From Paractinoplanes lichenicola (lineage in GTDB: Bacteria; Actinomycetota; Actinomycetes; Mycobacteriales; Micromonosporaceae): a DNA stretch of 64,000 nt. The stretch is from NCBI RefSeq assembly GCF_016785085.1, contig NZ_JAENHO010000003.1, forward strand, positions 558,001 to 622,000, given 5' to 3'. Under the pieces are notes generated by a model. It did no database searches and had not been told where the DNA came from. It saw only the letters and a list, made by a program, of their open reading frames with translations. The position numbers and the translations under genes are program-made. Below are positions 25,452-34,178 of this stretch, piece after piece; within the stretch, counting starts at the first letter, position 1; the number at the start of each line of letters is the position of its first letter.

Positions 25452-27388
25452 CGCTGTGCCTTTCGTTGGTTGAGGATCGCGGCGATCGTACGAACCCGCG
25501 GATCCTCGGCGATCGCCTCGAGCCCGGCGGTCAACGGCATCCGCCAGTTCGGGTATTCGTTCATAGTGCCCGGCAGGTTGGGCTGCGCGAGCTCGCCGAG
25601 CACGTCGTAAAGCGATGCGGTGACAAAACGGCACGGCGTACGGGCCAGGAACTCGTGCATCGCCACGATGATCTCGTCGTCCGAGGCGCCCGCGGCGATC
25701 AGGCCGTCGCCCTCGAGGACGGCCACCAGAGCGTCGCGGTCGCGCCGGGCGTTGCGCCGCTCCTCCTCGACCGGCCCGGCCAGCTGGTCGAGCTCGGCCC
25801 GCACCCGCACCTGCTCGCCGGTCAGGAACCCGGCCGCGGTCGGCAGGTCATGGGTCGACACCGAGGCCAGGGCGTTGCGCTTGTAGTCCTCGGCCGGCAC
25901 GAACGGCTGGTCCGGCTCGGTCCACTCGCGGGTGAAGTAGAGGACGGCCGAGCCGAGCATGTTCATCCGCTCCAGCGTCTCGGTGACCGCGGGCTGCACC
26001 GTGCCCAGATCTTCGCCGATCACCACCGCGCCCGCGCGCGAAGCCTCCAGGGCCAGGATGCCCAGCATCGCCTCGGGGTCGTAGTGCACGTAGGTGCCCT
26101 CGGCCGGTCCCATGCCCGGCGGCACCCACCACAGCCGCCACAGCCCGGCCACGTGGTCGACGCGCAGGCCACCCGCGTGCCGGAAGATCCGCCGCAGCAT
26201 GTCCCGGTACGCCGCGTACCCGGTCTCGATCAGCATGTCGGGCCGCCAGGCGGCGAGCCCCCAGTCCTGGCCGAGCTGGTTGAACGCGTCCGGCGGGGCG
26301 CCCGTGTGCACGCCCGCGGCCAGCACGTCCTGCAGCAGCCAGCCGTCGGCGCCGTTCGGGTCGATGCCCACGGCCAGGTCGTGCACGACGCCGACGGGCA
26401 TGCCACCGGCGCGGGCCGCCTCGTTGGCCGCCTCCAGCTGGGCGCCGAGCAGCCGCTGGAGCCAGGCGTGATAGGCGATCCGGTCGCTCTGGAACTCCCG
26501 GACGGCGGGGGAGTCGGGGCGGCGCAGCTCCTCCGGCCACTCCGTCCAGTTCGGCCCGTGCCGCTCGGCCAGCGCGCAGAACCGGGCGAAGTCGGTCAGG
26601 CCCGGGTCGGACTCCAGGTCGACGTCGCCCGCCATCGGCCAGAGCAGGTCGAGCGCCGCCCGTTTGGCCTGCCAGACCGCGCTGTAGTCGATCAGGCCGT
26701 CGGCGGTCGGGGCGGGCTTGAGCCGGTCGACCGCGGCCCGCACGCCGGGATCGGCCCGGCGGTATTCGTCGGTGTCGGCGATCCGCAGGTAGAGCGGGTT
26801 GGCGAAGCGGCGGCTGGACGGCGAGTACGGCGAGGCCGGCACGGGCAGCGTCGGGGTGATCGCGTGCAGCGGGTTGAGCAGCACCAGGCCCGGGTCGCCC
26901 GAGACGGTCAGGAACTCGCGCAGGTCGCCCAGGTCGCCCATGCCCCACGAGCGCGCCGAGTGCAGCGCGTACAGCTGCACCATCCAGCCCCAGGTCTGCG
27001 GCGGCTCGGGGAGCTCGGTGGGCACGACGACGAGCGTCACGTCCTGGTCGCCGACGTGCAGGCGGTGCCAGCCCAGCGGCAGATCGGCCGGGATCGCGCT
27101 CACCTCACGCGTCGTGCCGTCCTCCAGCGTGATCGTGGCCGGTCCGGGCAGCTCACGGGTGCCGCCCTCGCGCACGACGACGGTTCCCGGCATCAGACCG
27201 AGAGCCTTCCTTTCCCGTACGGCGGAAAGCTCCTCGCGAATCGCCGAGGGGCCGGTCGCGTCGACCCCCAGCAGGCCCAGCACGCCCACCACCGACTCGT
27301 CGGCGACGTCCTTGCGCTCGCGATGCCAGTCCTCGTACCACGTCGCCACCCCGTGCGCCGCCGCCAGTTCCGCCAGATCGGCGTTCAT
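25448..27388 (-). CDS. malQ: 4-alpha-glucanotransferase MalQ
   Basis: 646 residues from ATG 27388 (GAGAGGGGC upstream). GH77 amylomaltase: an N-terminal beta domain typical of actinobacterial MalQ precedes the barrel. Visible barrel motifs are LRVDHVAGLWRLWWVPPG (with the catalytic Asp region), VVIGEDLGTV (acid/base Glu) and NALASVSTHDLPT (third acid). It rearranges maltodextrins in the cytoplasm during glycogen/maltose metabolism. The stop is coupled to the small antitoxin-like gene. Confidence 0.94.
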   Translation of the reverse strand: MNADLAELAAAHGVATWYEDWHRERKDVADESVVGVLGLLGVDATGPSAIREELSAVRERKALGLMPGTVVVREGGTRELPGPATITLEDGTTREVSAIPADLPLGWHRLHVGDQDVTLVVVPTELPEPPQTWGWMVQLYALHSARSWGMGDLGDLREFLTVSGDPGLVLLNPLHAITPTLPVPASPYSPSSRRFANPLYLRIADTDEYRRADPGVRAAVDRLKPAPTADGLIDYSAVWQAKRAALDLLWPMAGDVDLESDPGLTDFARFCALAERHGPNWTEWPEELRRPDSPAVREFQSDRIAYHAWLQRLLGAQLEAANEAARAGGMPVGVVHDLAVGIDPNGADGWLLQDVLAAGVHTGAPPDAFNQLGQDWGLAAWRPDMLIETGYAAYRDMLRRIFRHAGGLRVDHVAGLWRLWWVPPGMGPAEGTYVHYDPEAMLGILALEASRAGAVVIGEDLGTVQPAVTETLERMNMLGSAVLYFTREWTEPDQPFVPAEDYKRNALASVSTHDLPTAAGFLTGEQVRVRAELDQLAGPVEEERRNARRDRDALVAVLEGDGLIAAGASDDEIIVAMHEFLARTPCRFVTASLYDVLGELAQPNLPGTMNEYPNWRMPLTAGLEAIAEDPRVRTIAAILNQRKAQR

Positions 27389-27485
27389 CCGGGCCCCTCT
27401 CGTCTCACTGCCGCTGGTCATACCCTGCCCGATGAGGGGGTAGTCCGGGGACATGTCGTTGCGAGGATCGGTCAGGATGGGACAC

Positions 27486-27758
27486 ATGTCTGCAGTGGTG
27501 AAGTTCTGGTCGCGCCTGTCCGCCGCCGTTCTCGGGGCGACGCTGGCCCTCGTCGTGCCCGTGCACGCCTGGGCCGCGAGCACCGGTGTGACCGACATCG
27601 CGGTCGAGGCAGCGCGCTCCCGGCGGCGCGGCGGTTTCGGGTTCTTCGGCATCTTCGGCGCCGTGTGCTGCCTGTTCGTGGTGGCGGCGATCGTGCTGGT
27701 GATCGTCCTGGTCGGCCGGAACCGCAAGCGGCGCGACGACGGCTCCCCGCGGAAGTAG
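27486..27758 (+). CDS. Small membrane-anchored protein
   Basis: 90 residues from ATG 27486; ATGs at 27453 (GGGGA upstream) and 27477 are alternatives. A signal peptide (hydrophobic residues 12-30, ending HAWA) precedes a short Arg-rich loop (SRRRGGFGFFGIFG) and a transmembrane helix (about 58-80), followed by a positive tail. This topology leaves only about 25 residues outside. The family is not recognised. It is divergent from malQ. Confidence 0.6.
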   Translation: MSAVVKFWSRLSAAVLGATLALVVPVHAWAASTGVTDIAVEAARSRRRGGFGFFGIFGAVCCLFVVAAIVLVIVLVGRNRKRRDDGSPRK

Positions 27759-27810
27759 GCGTTTTCCCGAACCGCGGTGATCTTGGGTGAGCGCGACCTA
27801 GCGTTGAAGG

Positions 27811-29052
27811 ATGCGGATCCGCGCTCACCACGTCCGGTCGGTCGCGTTGGCCGCCGGGGTCGCCGTGACCCTGTGCGTCCCGCTCGCCATCTCGGTGGCC
27901 GCCGGCGCCGACGACACCGTGCTGATCACCCGGGGCCGCCCGGCGATCGCGTCGTCGAACACCGGCGCCGAGGTCGCCGCGCGGGCCAACGACGCGAGCA
28001 CGGTGACCCGCTGGGCCAGCGTGACCGGGCCGGGCACGCAGTGGGTGCGCATCGACCTGGGCTCGGTGCAGCGGATCGAGCGGGTCCGCCTGACCTGGGC
28101 GAGCACGTACGCCCGGACGTATCGGGTGCAGGCGTCGATCGACGGCTCGAACTGGACCGACCTGTACGCGACCTACGCGGGCAACGGCGGCGCCGACGAC
28201 CTCAAGCGGCTCAGCGGCAACGGCCGTTACCTGCGGGTGCTGGCCACCCAGCGGGCGCGCACGAGCGGGGGCTACGCGCTGCGCGACGTGCGGGCGTACG
28301 GGCCCGCGGCCAAGGTTCTGCCCGCCGCGGCGCCGGCGACCGGCTCGCTCGTCTCGGGGCTGGAGGACACCCGCAAGAAGGAGCGGGCCATGCAGCTCGT
28401 CTCCAGCGCGGAGAACTCGACCCTGACGTGGCGGCACCAGTTCGCCTACATCGAGGACATCGGTGACGGGCGCGGCTACACGGCCGGGATCGTCGGCTTC
28501 ACCTCGGGCACGTCGGACATGCTGGCCGTGGTCACCGAATACACCCGCCGCAAGCCCGGCAACGGCCTGGCCAAATATCTGCCCGCGCTGCGCGCCGTCA
28601 ACGGCTCCGACTCGCACGCCGGCCTCGACCCCGGCTTCCCGGCCGCCTGGCGGGCCGCCGCCGCGGATCCGGTCATGCAGCGGGTGCAGGAGAACGCGCG
28701 CGACACGTATTACTTCAATCCGGCGCTGCGGTTCGCCCGGGCCGACGGGCTGCGGGCGCTCGGCCAGTTCGCCTATTTCGACGCGGCCGTGATGCACGGG
28801 GTGTCGGGCCTGCGGGCGATCCGGGCCGCGGCCCTGCGCACGACCAAGACGCCGGCCCAAGGCGGCGATGAACTGGCCTATCTGAACGCGTTCCTCAACG
28901 CCCGGGTGGCGGAGATGCGTACGGAGGAGGCTCATTCCGACGTGAGCCGGGTCGAGACCGCCCAGCGGATGTTTCTCCGCCGGAGCAATCTCGACCTGAC
29001 CACGCCGCTCAACTGGAAGGTCTACGGCGACGCCTACCGCCTCGCGGGGTGA
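27811..29052 (+). CDS. Secreted GH46 chitosanase with N-terminal CBM32-type domain
   Basis: 413 residues. The signal peptide (1-32) is followed by a discoidin/CBM32-like carbohydrate-binding domain (about 38-170: ARANDASTVTRWASV, WVRIDLGSVQRIERV). A GH46 domain follows (about 178-413), identified by SSAENSTLTWRHQFAYIED with the acid Glu and by GDGRGYTAGIVGFTSG. It hydrolyses chitosan outside the cell. It is the first of three secreted glycan-active genes here. Confidence 0.94.
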   Translation: MRIRAHHVRSVALAAGVAVTLCVPLAISVAAGADDTVLITRGRPAIASSNTGAEVAARANDASTVTRWASVTGPGTQWVRIDLGSVQRIERVRLTWASTYARTYRVQASIDGSNWTDLYATYAGNGGADDLKRLSGNGRYLRVLATQRARTSGGYALRDVRAYGPAAKVLPAAAPATGSLVSGLEDTRKKERAMQLVSSAENSTLTWRHQFAYIEDIGDGRGYTAGIVGFTSGTSDMLAVVTEYTRRKPGNGLAKYLPALRAVNGSDSHAGLDPGFPAAWRAAAADPVMQRVQENARDTYYFNPALRFARADGLRALGQFAYFDAAVMHGVSGLRAIRAAALRTTKTPAQGGDELAYLNAFLNARVAEMRTEEAHSDVSRVETAQRMFLRRSNLDLTTPLNWKVYGDAYRLAG

Positions 29053-29055
29053 CGC

Positions 29056-30294
29056 CTACGCCTTCGTCCACTTCTGGTTGGTCGTGCCGCCGCAGTCCCA
29101 CAGCTGGAGCTGGGCGCCGTTGTTCGCGTTCCAGTCCTTGATGTCCACGCACCGGTTGGCCGAGAGGTTCACCAGGTCGCCGGCGCCCGAGAGGGTCCAG
29201 CGCTGCACCGGGTTGCCGTTGCAGGTGACGAGCTGGATCGGCGTGCCGTTGGTGAGCGCGCCCCCGGCCGGGTCGAAGCACTTGCCCAGCGCGGTCAGCG
29301 TGCCGTTGGAGTTGAAGGTCCACTTCTGGGCGCCGCTGTTGTTGCAGTCCCACATCTGGATCCGTACGCCGTCCGCGGCGTTGCCGTTCGGGATGTCGAT
29401 GCAGCGTCCGCTGAACGTGCTCTTGAGCATGGTGCCGCCGGTCGAGGGCGGCGGGGTGGTGCCGCCGTCGTTGTTCCAGGCGTTGACGCGCACCCAGTCG
29501 ACGAGCATGGTCTGCGGGAGCACCGTGCTGCCGTCCGGGTAGCCGGGCCAGTAACCGCCGACCGCCACGTTCAGGATCATGAAGAAGTTGTGGTCGAACA
29601 CCCACTGGCCGGGCAGGTTGGCCGGAGTGACCCGGAAGTACTCGGATCCGTCGAGGAACCAGCGGATCAGGTTGGGCGACCACTCCACGGCGTAGTTGTG
29701 GAAGTCGTTACCGAGCGGCGCACCGTTGACCCGGTTGCCGCCGATGCTCGCGCCGCCGGAGTAACCGGGGCCGTGCACCGTGCCGTACAGGGTGTTGGGC
29801 TCCTTGCCGACGTTCTCCATGATGTCGATCTCGCCGGTGTTCGGCCAGTTGTTGCCGCCCAGCATCCAGAACGCCGGCCAGATGCCCTGACCCTTCGGGA
29901 TCTTGATGCGGGCCTCGAACTTGCCGTACGTCTGCGCGAACTTGTCAGCGGTCAGGATGCGACCCGACGTGTATTGACAGGTGCCGTAGTGGCACTGGTA
30001 ACCGGCCGGGTTCTCGCGGCGGGCGGTGATCTCGAGCTGGCCCGCGCCGTTGACCCGGACGTTGCTCGTGGAGTTGGTGTAGTACTGCTGCTCGTTGTTG
30101 CCCCAGCCGCTGCCGCCGATGTCGAACTTCCACTTGCTGGAGTCGATCGGGCCGGCGGCGCCGTTGAACTCGTCGGACCAGGTGACGGCTCCGACCGCGG
30201 CTTCGGCGGTGTCGTTGCGGCCGGCGGCGAACAAGCCGCCGGTGAGGGTTGTCGCGATCACAGCCGCGGCGAGAAGCACTCTGGCTTTACGCAT
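29056..30294 (-). CDS. Secreted GH16 beta-glucanase with ricin-type (CBM13) domain
   Basis: 412 residues. After the signal peptide (1-32) comes a GH16 domain (about 35-275) with the intact catalytic motif GEIDIMENVG (E-x-D-x-x-E) and the WPAFWML cleft motif. A Thr/Pro linker (GGTTPPPSTGG) connects to a C-terminal ricin B-type domain (about 288-412) with three QxW-like repeats (IQMWDCNN, IQLVTCNG, LQLWDCGG). It is probably a beta-1,3-glucanase active on fungal or algal walls. It is convergent with the chitosanase, 3 bp apart. Confidence 0.95.
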   Translation of the reverse strand: MRKARVLLAAAVIATTLTGGLFAAGRNDTAEAAVGAVTWSDEFNGAAGPIDSSKWKFDIGGSGWGNNEQQYYTNSTSNVRVNGAGQLEITARRENPAGYQCHYGTCQYTSGRILTADKFAQTYGKFEARIKIPKGQGIWPAFWMLGGNNWPNTGEIDIMENVGKEPNTLYGTVHGPGYSGGASIGGNRVNGAPLGNDFHNYAVEWSPNLIRWFLDGSEYFRVTPANLPGQWVFDHNFFMILNVAVGGYWPGYPDGSTVLPQTMLVDWVRVNAWNNDGGTTPPPSTGGTMLKSTFSGRCIDIPNGNAADGVRIQMWDCNNSGAQKWTFNSNGTLTALGKCFDPAGGALTNGTPIQLVTCNGNPVQRWTLSGAGDLVNLSANRCVDIKDWNANNGAQLQLWDCGGTTNQKWTKA

Positions 30295-30331
30295 GGGGGA
30301 TGCCTCCGGGGGAAGAGGTGCGTATCGGAAA

Positions 30332-30347
30332 CAGTCTTTAAAGATTG
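30332..30347. promoter_or_regulatory. Palindrome upstream of the GH16 gene
   Basis: CAGTCTTTAAAGATTG is a 16-bp palindrome with one mismatched pair around the perfect core TCTTTAAAGA, 38-53 bp before the start codon at 30294. The position suits an operator for a sugar-responsive repressor. It does not match the CebR-type consensus I know. Confidence 0.4.
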
Positions 30348-30399
30348 ACGGCCTACGGTCAAGGGAGACTGGTTCCGGAACCCCGGATAACGCCTTTTC

Positions 30400-31260
30400 T
30401 TACAACTTCTTGAAAAGATTGGGCAGGGCGGACGGCTCCCACCCGGGCAGCGCGGTGTGCGCCGCCTTGACCTCGTACGTCGCGCCCTCGAAGGTCACCC
30501 GGTCGCCGACCTGATAGTCGGTGAACGTCTTCCACGCGGCGGGCTTGGCCGGCGGCGGCGTGGTCGGTGCCGCGGACGTCGGCGTGGCGGACGTCGGCGT
30601 GGCGGACGTCGGCGTGGCGGACGGGGTTGTCGGCACCGGCATCGGCTTGGCGCCCGCGGTCACCTTGACGAAGTCGACTTCCATGCGGCCCGGCCGGCGT
30701 CCGTCGGTGGCCAGGTTGAGCACCAGCGCGATCGGCAGCCCCGGCTCGTCCGGCGTCAGCTTGAGGCTCGGCGTGCCGTCGACCGACCAGATCACGGCCT
30801 CCGGCGACCAGTCGATCGCGTACGTGTGGAACCGGCGGCCCGAGGTCGGATCGGCGTCCTTGTCGAGCACTTCGACGTCGCCGCGCAGCACCCGGCCGAA
30901 CTTGTCGACCGCCCCGAACGCGCGCCACGGCCCCGTCGAGCGCCGCACCTTGATCCGGGCCTCCGCGTGCCCGTACGGCTCCGCGAACGCCTGCCGGGTG
31001 CTGATCAGCCGGTCGACGACGAGGTTGCCGTCGCCGTCCAGGCGGCCGTTGCGCTCGTCGCCGTCGAGCAGCCACCGGGCCGGGTCGAGGGGCTCGCCGC
31101 GCCGGCCGTCGAAGGAGTCGTCGAAGACCGGACGGTGCTCGGCCGCGACGGCCACGCCGCCCTGACCGGTGAAGAAGACGGCGCCGGCCAGCCCGGCCCC
31201 GGCGACCACGAGGGCAAGTGCCGCACGTGGTCTGATCCGCCATCCAGCCTTGCTCACCAT
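30400..31260 (-). CDS. Secreted GH16-like protein with altered catalytic acids and CBM5/12 domain
   Basis: 286 residues from ATG 31260 (AGGGGGCG upstream). The signal segment (1-40) is followed by a short GH16-fold domain (about 42-200). At the catalytic site the sequence is GDVEVLD where active enzymes have GEIDIME: all three acids are exchanged (Asp for Glu, Glu for Asp). The cleft motif is also changed (WRAFGAV). A linker with ATPTS repeats leads to a chitin-binding CBM5/12 domain (about 238-286: WKTFTDYQVGDRVTFEG ... HTALPGWEPSALPNLF). It is probably a glycan-binding rather than hydrolysing protein. Confidence 0.88.
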   Translation of the reverse strand: MVSKAGWRIRPRAALALVVAGAGLAGAVFFTGQGGVAVAAEHRPVFDDSFDGRRGEPLDPARWLLDGDERNGRLDGDGNLVVDRLISTRQAFAEPYGHAEARIKVRRSTGPWRAFGAVDKFGRVLRGDVEVLDKDADPTSGRRFHTYAIDWSPEAVIWSVDGTPSLKLTPDEPGLPIALVLNLATDGRRPGRMEVDFVKVTAGAKPMPVPTTPSATPTSATPTSATPTSAAPTTPPPAKPAAWKTFTDYQVGDRVTFEGATYEVKAAHTALPGWEPSALPNLFKKL

Positions 31261-31331
31261 CGCCCCCTGTACGTCACAGCAGGCACACCCTCGTAAAAGT
31301 GAGAGCTTCTCGCAAGATCGGCGCCGAGTTC

Positions 31332-31793
31332 TTAAGACTCGCTTAAGGAAGATCGGCTGGAGACCCGCACGGTCGTGCCCTCGGCACTCGTCGTGAGGCG
31401 GAACGTATCGGTCAGCTCCTCGGCCAGCCACAGGCCCCAGCCGCCGGGCTGATCGGCCGCCGGGCGCACCGTGGGCTCGTGCCGCCGGGCCGGCAGCCCG
31501 CCCCCGGCGTCGCTCACCTCGCACACCACGTCGCCGTCGGACGACCACATGACGACGCGCCCGGCGCCGCCGCCGTGCCGCACCGCGTTGGTGAGCAGCT
31601 CGTTGACCGCCACCACGAAATCGTCCAGGCGGTCGCCGCGCAGTCCGGCCGACCCGGCACAGGACGCGACGGAGTGACGCAACGTCGTGATGGCGTCACG
31701 GTCGAAGGTCTGAGAGAGCAAAATCTCGGTGCCGATGCCTTCGACCGTAGGCCACGTCTGATCTTCCCGCAGGGCGGGCCACGGGTGGCGCAT
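31332..31793 (-). CDS. HATPase anti-sigma regulatory factor-like protein
   Basis: 153 residues from ATG 31793; this start is uncertain and no good ribosome-binding site is seen. The GHKL ATPase N-box VVAVNELLTNAVRHGG and the later VSDAGGGLP and WGLWLAEELTD motifs identify an RsbW/SpoIIAB-like ATPase. No sigma or anti-anti-sigma gene adjoins it. It is divergent from the MacS-like kinase with about 21 bp between start codons, so the two share a compact promoter. Confidence 0.85.
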   Translation of the reverse strand: MRHPWPALREDQTWPTVEGIGTEILLSQTFDRDAITTLRHSVASCAGSAGLRGDRLDDFVVAVNELLTNAVRHGGGAGRVVMWSSDGDVVCEVSDAGGGLPARRHEPTVRPAADQPGGWGLWLAEELTDTFRLTTSAEGTTVRVSSRSSLSES

Positions 31794-31814
31794 CTCATGT
31801 GGGATCGTCGGCGC

Positions 31815-32951
31815 ATGCCGGACGCGCGGAACAGTGGGCTCGAGGCGCCGCTGTGGCGAGCGATCGCGGTCTATCGAATCGCCGCCCTGACGTACGCGAC
31901 GATCCTGGTCATCGGCAACATCAGCTACTACAAGCGACCGATGCTGGCCTGGCCGGTGCTCGCCGTGATGGCGGCGTGGACGGTCTTCACCACGTACGCG
32001 TACGCCGATCCGGCCCGCCGCCGCGCCCCGCTGTTGCTCACCGACATGGCGGTCGTGATGGCCGCGCTCACCGCGAGCATCGAGATCGTCGGCCGGCACT
32101 CGCTCGAGACCGGCCGGCCCACGCTGGCGGTCGCCTGGCACGTCGCGCCCGTGCTGTGCTGCGCGGTGCGGTTCGGCCGCCGGGGTGGCATCGCCGCCGC
32201 CCTCGTCATGGGGGCCACCGACCTGCTCGTGCGGGCCCACTACGACCAGTCCGCGCTCACCGGCTCGGTGCTGATGCTGCTGGCCGCGATCGCCGTGGGG
32301 TATCTCGTGCGCATCGCCGAGGTGGCCCAGGAGCGGCTCGAGCGCGCGGTCGAGCTCGAGGCGGCCACCCGGGAGAGGGAACGGCTGGCCCGCGACATCC
32401 ACGACTCCGTGCTGCAGGTGCTGGCGCTGGTCAAGCGGCGCGGGGCCGGGCTCGACGGCGAGGCCGGGGAGCTGGCCCGGCTGGCCGGCGAGCAGGAGGC
32501 GGCGCTGCGCACCCTGGTCGGCGGGCGGCAGGCCGCGGTCGATCCGGTCGGCGACGAGCTCGACCTGATGGCCCTGCTGCACCCGTACGCGACGGCCGAC
32601 GTCACCGTCTCGGGCCCGGCCGGCGCCGTCCCGCTGCCCGCGCACGCGGCCCGGGAGCTGCGCGCCGCGGTGGCCGCCGCCCTCGACAACGTGGCCCGGC
32701 ACTGCGACCCCGGCACGAAGGTCTACCTGTTCGTGGAGGACGACCCCGGCCAGGTGGTGGTGACCGTGCGCGACGACGGCTGCGGCATCGAGCCCGACCG
32801 GCTGGCCCAGGCCGAGGCGCAGGGCCGGCTCGGCGTCGCCCAGTCGATCCGCGGGCGCATCGGCGACCTGGGCGGCGAGGTGCGGATCGTCTCCGCGCCG
32901 GGCCAGGGCACGGAGGTCGAGATGAGCGTGCCGCGCGTCCCGATATCGTGA
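31815..32951 (+). CDS. MacS family sensor histidine kinase
   Basis: 378 residues. Residues 15-165 form a five-to-six-helix membrane sensor (DUF5931-like). The dimerisation/phosphoacceptor motif ERERLARDIHDSVLQVLALV (HisKA_3) is near residue 200, and the HATPase domain has DDGCGIEPDRLAQAEAQGRL. It belongs to the NarL-type two-component class and pairs with the response regulator 5 bp downstream. The signal is unknown; MacSR systems in Streptomyces affect differentiation-related membrane functions (from memory). Confidence 0.93.
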   Translation: MPDARNSGLEAPLWRAIAVYRIAALTYATILVIGNISYYKRPMLAWPVLAVMAAWTVFTTYAYADPARRRAPLLLTDMAVVMAALTASIEIVGRHSLETGRPTLAVAWHVAPVLCCAVRFGRRGGIAAALVMGATDLLVRAHYDQSALTGSVLMLLAAIAVGYLVRIAEVAQERLERAVELEAATRERERLARDIHDSVLQVLALVKRRGAGLDGEAGELARLAGEQEAALRTLVGGRQAAVDPVGDELDLMALLHPYATADVTVSGPAGAVPLPAHAARELRAAVAAALDNVARHCDPGTKVYLFVEDDPGQVVVTVRDDGCGIEPDRLAQAEAQGRLGVAQSIRGRIGDLGGEVRIVSAPGQGTEVEMSVPRVPIS

Positions 32952-32956
32952 CGGGC

Positions 32957-33610
32957 ATGACGGCAGCGATCCGGGTGATGGTGGTCGACGACCACCCGAT
33001 GTGGCGTGAGGGCGTCAGCCGCGACCTGACCGCGGCGGGCTACGACGTGGTGGCGACCAGCGGCGAGGGCCGGCAGGCCGTGCGCATCGCGGCCGCGGCC
33101 CGGCCCGACGTCGTCGTGCTCGACCTGCAGCTCCCCGACGTGTCGGGCGTCGAGGTGATCAACGGTTTGCAGACCGAGGTGCCCGGCGTACGGGTTCTGA
33201 TGCTCTCGGCCAGCGGCGAGCAGCAGGACGTGCTGGACGCCATGAAGGCCGGCGCGACGGGCTACCTGCTCAAGTCGGCCGGCCAGGCCGAGTTTCTCGA
33301 CGCGGTGAGCCGCACGGCGGCCGGCGACACCGTCTTCACCCCCGGCCTGGCCGGGCTGGTGCTGGGCGAGTTCCGGCGGCTCGCCGTGACCGAGCCGGCC
33401 GGGGCCGACGAGGGCGCGCCGAAGCTCACCGAGCGCGAGACCGAGGTGCTGCGGCTGGTGGCGAAGGGCCTGTCGTACAAGCAGATCGCCGAACGGCTCG
33501 TGCTGAGCCATCGCACGGTGCAGAACCACGTTCAGAACACGCTCGGCAAGCTCCAGCTGCACAACCGCGTGGAACTCACGAGATACGCCATCGAGCAGGG
33601 GCTCGACTGA
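32957..33610 (+). CDS. LuxR/NarL-type response regulator (MacR-like)
   Basis: 217 residues. The receiver domain has MVVDDHPMWREG and VVVLDLQLPDVSG with the phosphoacceptor Asp; a LuxR-type helix-turn-helix follows from about 150 (LTERETEVLRLVAKGLSYK, then LVLSHRTVQNHVQNTLGKL). It starts 5 bp after the kinase stop, so the two form one operon. Its DNA target is not visible here. Confidence 0.94.
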   Translation: MTAAIRVMVVDDHPMWREGVSRDLTAAGYDVVATSGEGRQAVRIAAAARPDVVVLDLQLPDVSGVEVINGLQTEVPGVRVLMLSASGEQQDVLDAMKAGATGYLLKSAGQAEFLDAVSRTAAGDTVFTPGLAGLVLGEFRRLAVTEPAGADEGAPKLTERETEVLRLVAKGLSYKQIAERLVLSHRTVQNHVQNTLGKLQLHNRVELTRYAIEQGLD

Positions 33611-33611
33611 C

Positions 33612-34169
33612 TCACTCGTACTTGGGGGCGTTCGTCTCGTGCATGGCGAGCTCCTCGGCGCTCGCGCCACCGCCCGACGCGCCCGCGTCGTAGGCCACGC
33701 TGTCGGCCTCGTCGTCGAAGCCGTAACCCTCGTCGGGCGCGACCAGGCGGCCCACCGGCTGCGGGTCGGCGTCGTCGAGCTGGCCGTCGTCGTAGAGCGA
33801 GACCTGCGAGTCGGGATCGGAGGTCGGGCTCGCGCCCCACACGTCGGCGTCGAAGTTGCGCTGCTCGGAGCTGTCGACGGTCTCGTCGACGGGGTCACGG
33901 TTCGGCTGGACCTCGTCCTCCGCGCCGAAGTCGGGCTCCTCCTGGCGCAGCCGGCGGTCGAGGGACTCGCCCTCCCGCTGCTCCTCCGCGGTGTCGCCAA
34001 AGCGGTTGGAGCCGCCCGGTCCGACGCCGGCCAGCGCGGCCGGGTCGGCGCCGTCGGCCCAGCGCCCGGTCTCCACCTCGTCGTACGCGGTCGAATCGTC
34101 ATCCGCGGTGTCGGGCAGGCCGGAGGCCTCCGGGTCGGACACCTCGGCGGGGTAGTCGTTGTCTCGCAT
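33612..34169 (-). CDS. DUF5709 domain protein
   Basis: 185 residues, very acidic and probably mostly disordered. EGESLDRRLRQEEPD and the C-terminal VGRLVAPDEG ... GGGASAEELAMH segments match DUF5709, a family found in actinobacteria without known function. The stop is 1 bp from the convergent response regulator gene. Confidence 0.85.
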   Translation of the reverse strand: MRDNDYPAEVSDPEASGLPDTADDDSTAYDEVETGRWADGADPAALAGVGPGGSNRFGDTAEEQREGESLDRRLRQEEPDFGAEDEVQPNRDPVDETVDSSEQRNFDADVWGASPTSDPDSQVSLYDDGQLDDADPQPVGRLVAPDEGYGFDDEADSVAYDAGASGGGASAEELAMHETNAPKYE

Positions 34170-34178
34170 GACGGCAAT

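Noticed and set aside
25274..27790. 838-codon plus-strand frame over malQ
   Set aside because: Antisense to a clear GH77 enzyme, Arg/His/Gly-rich and featureless.
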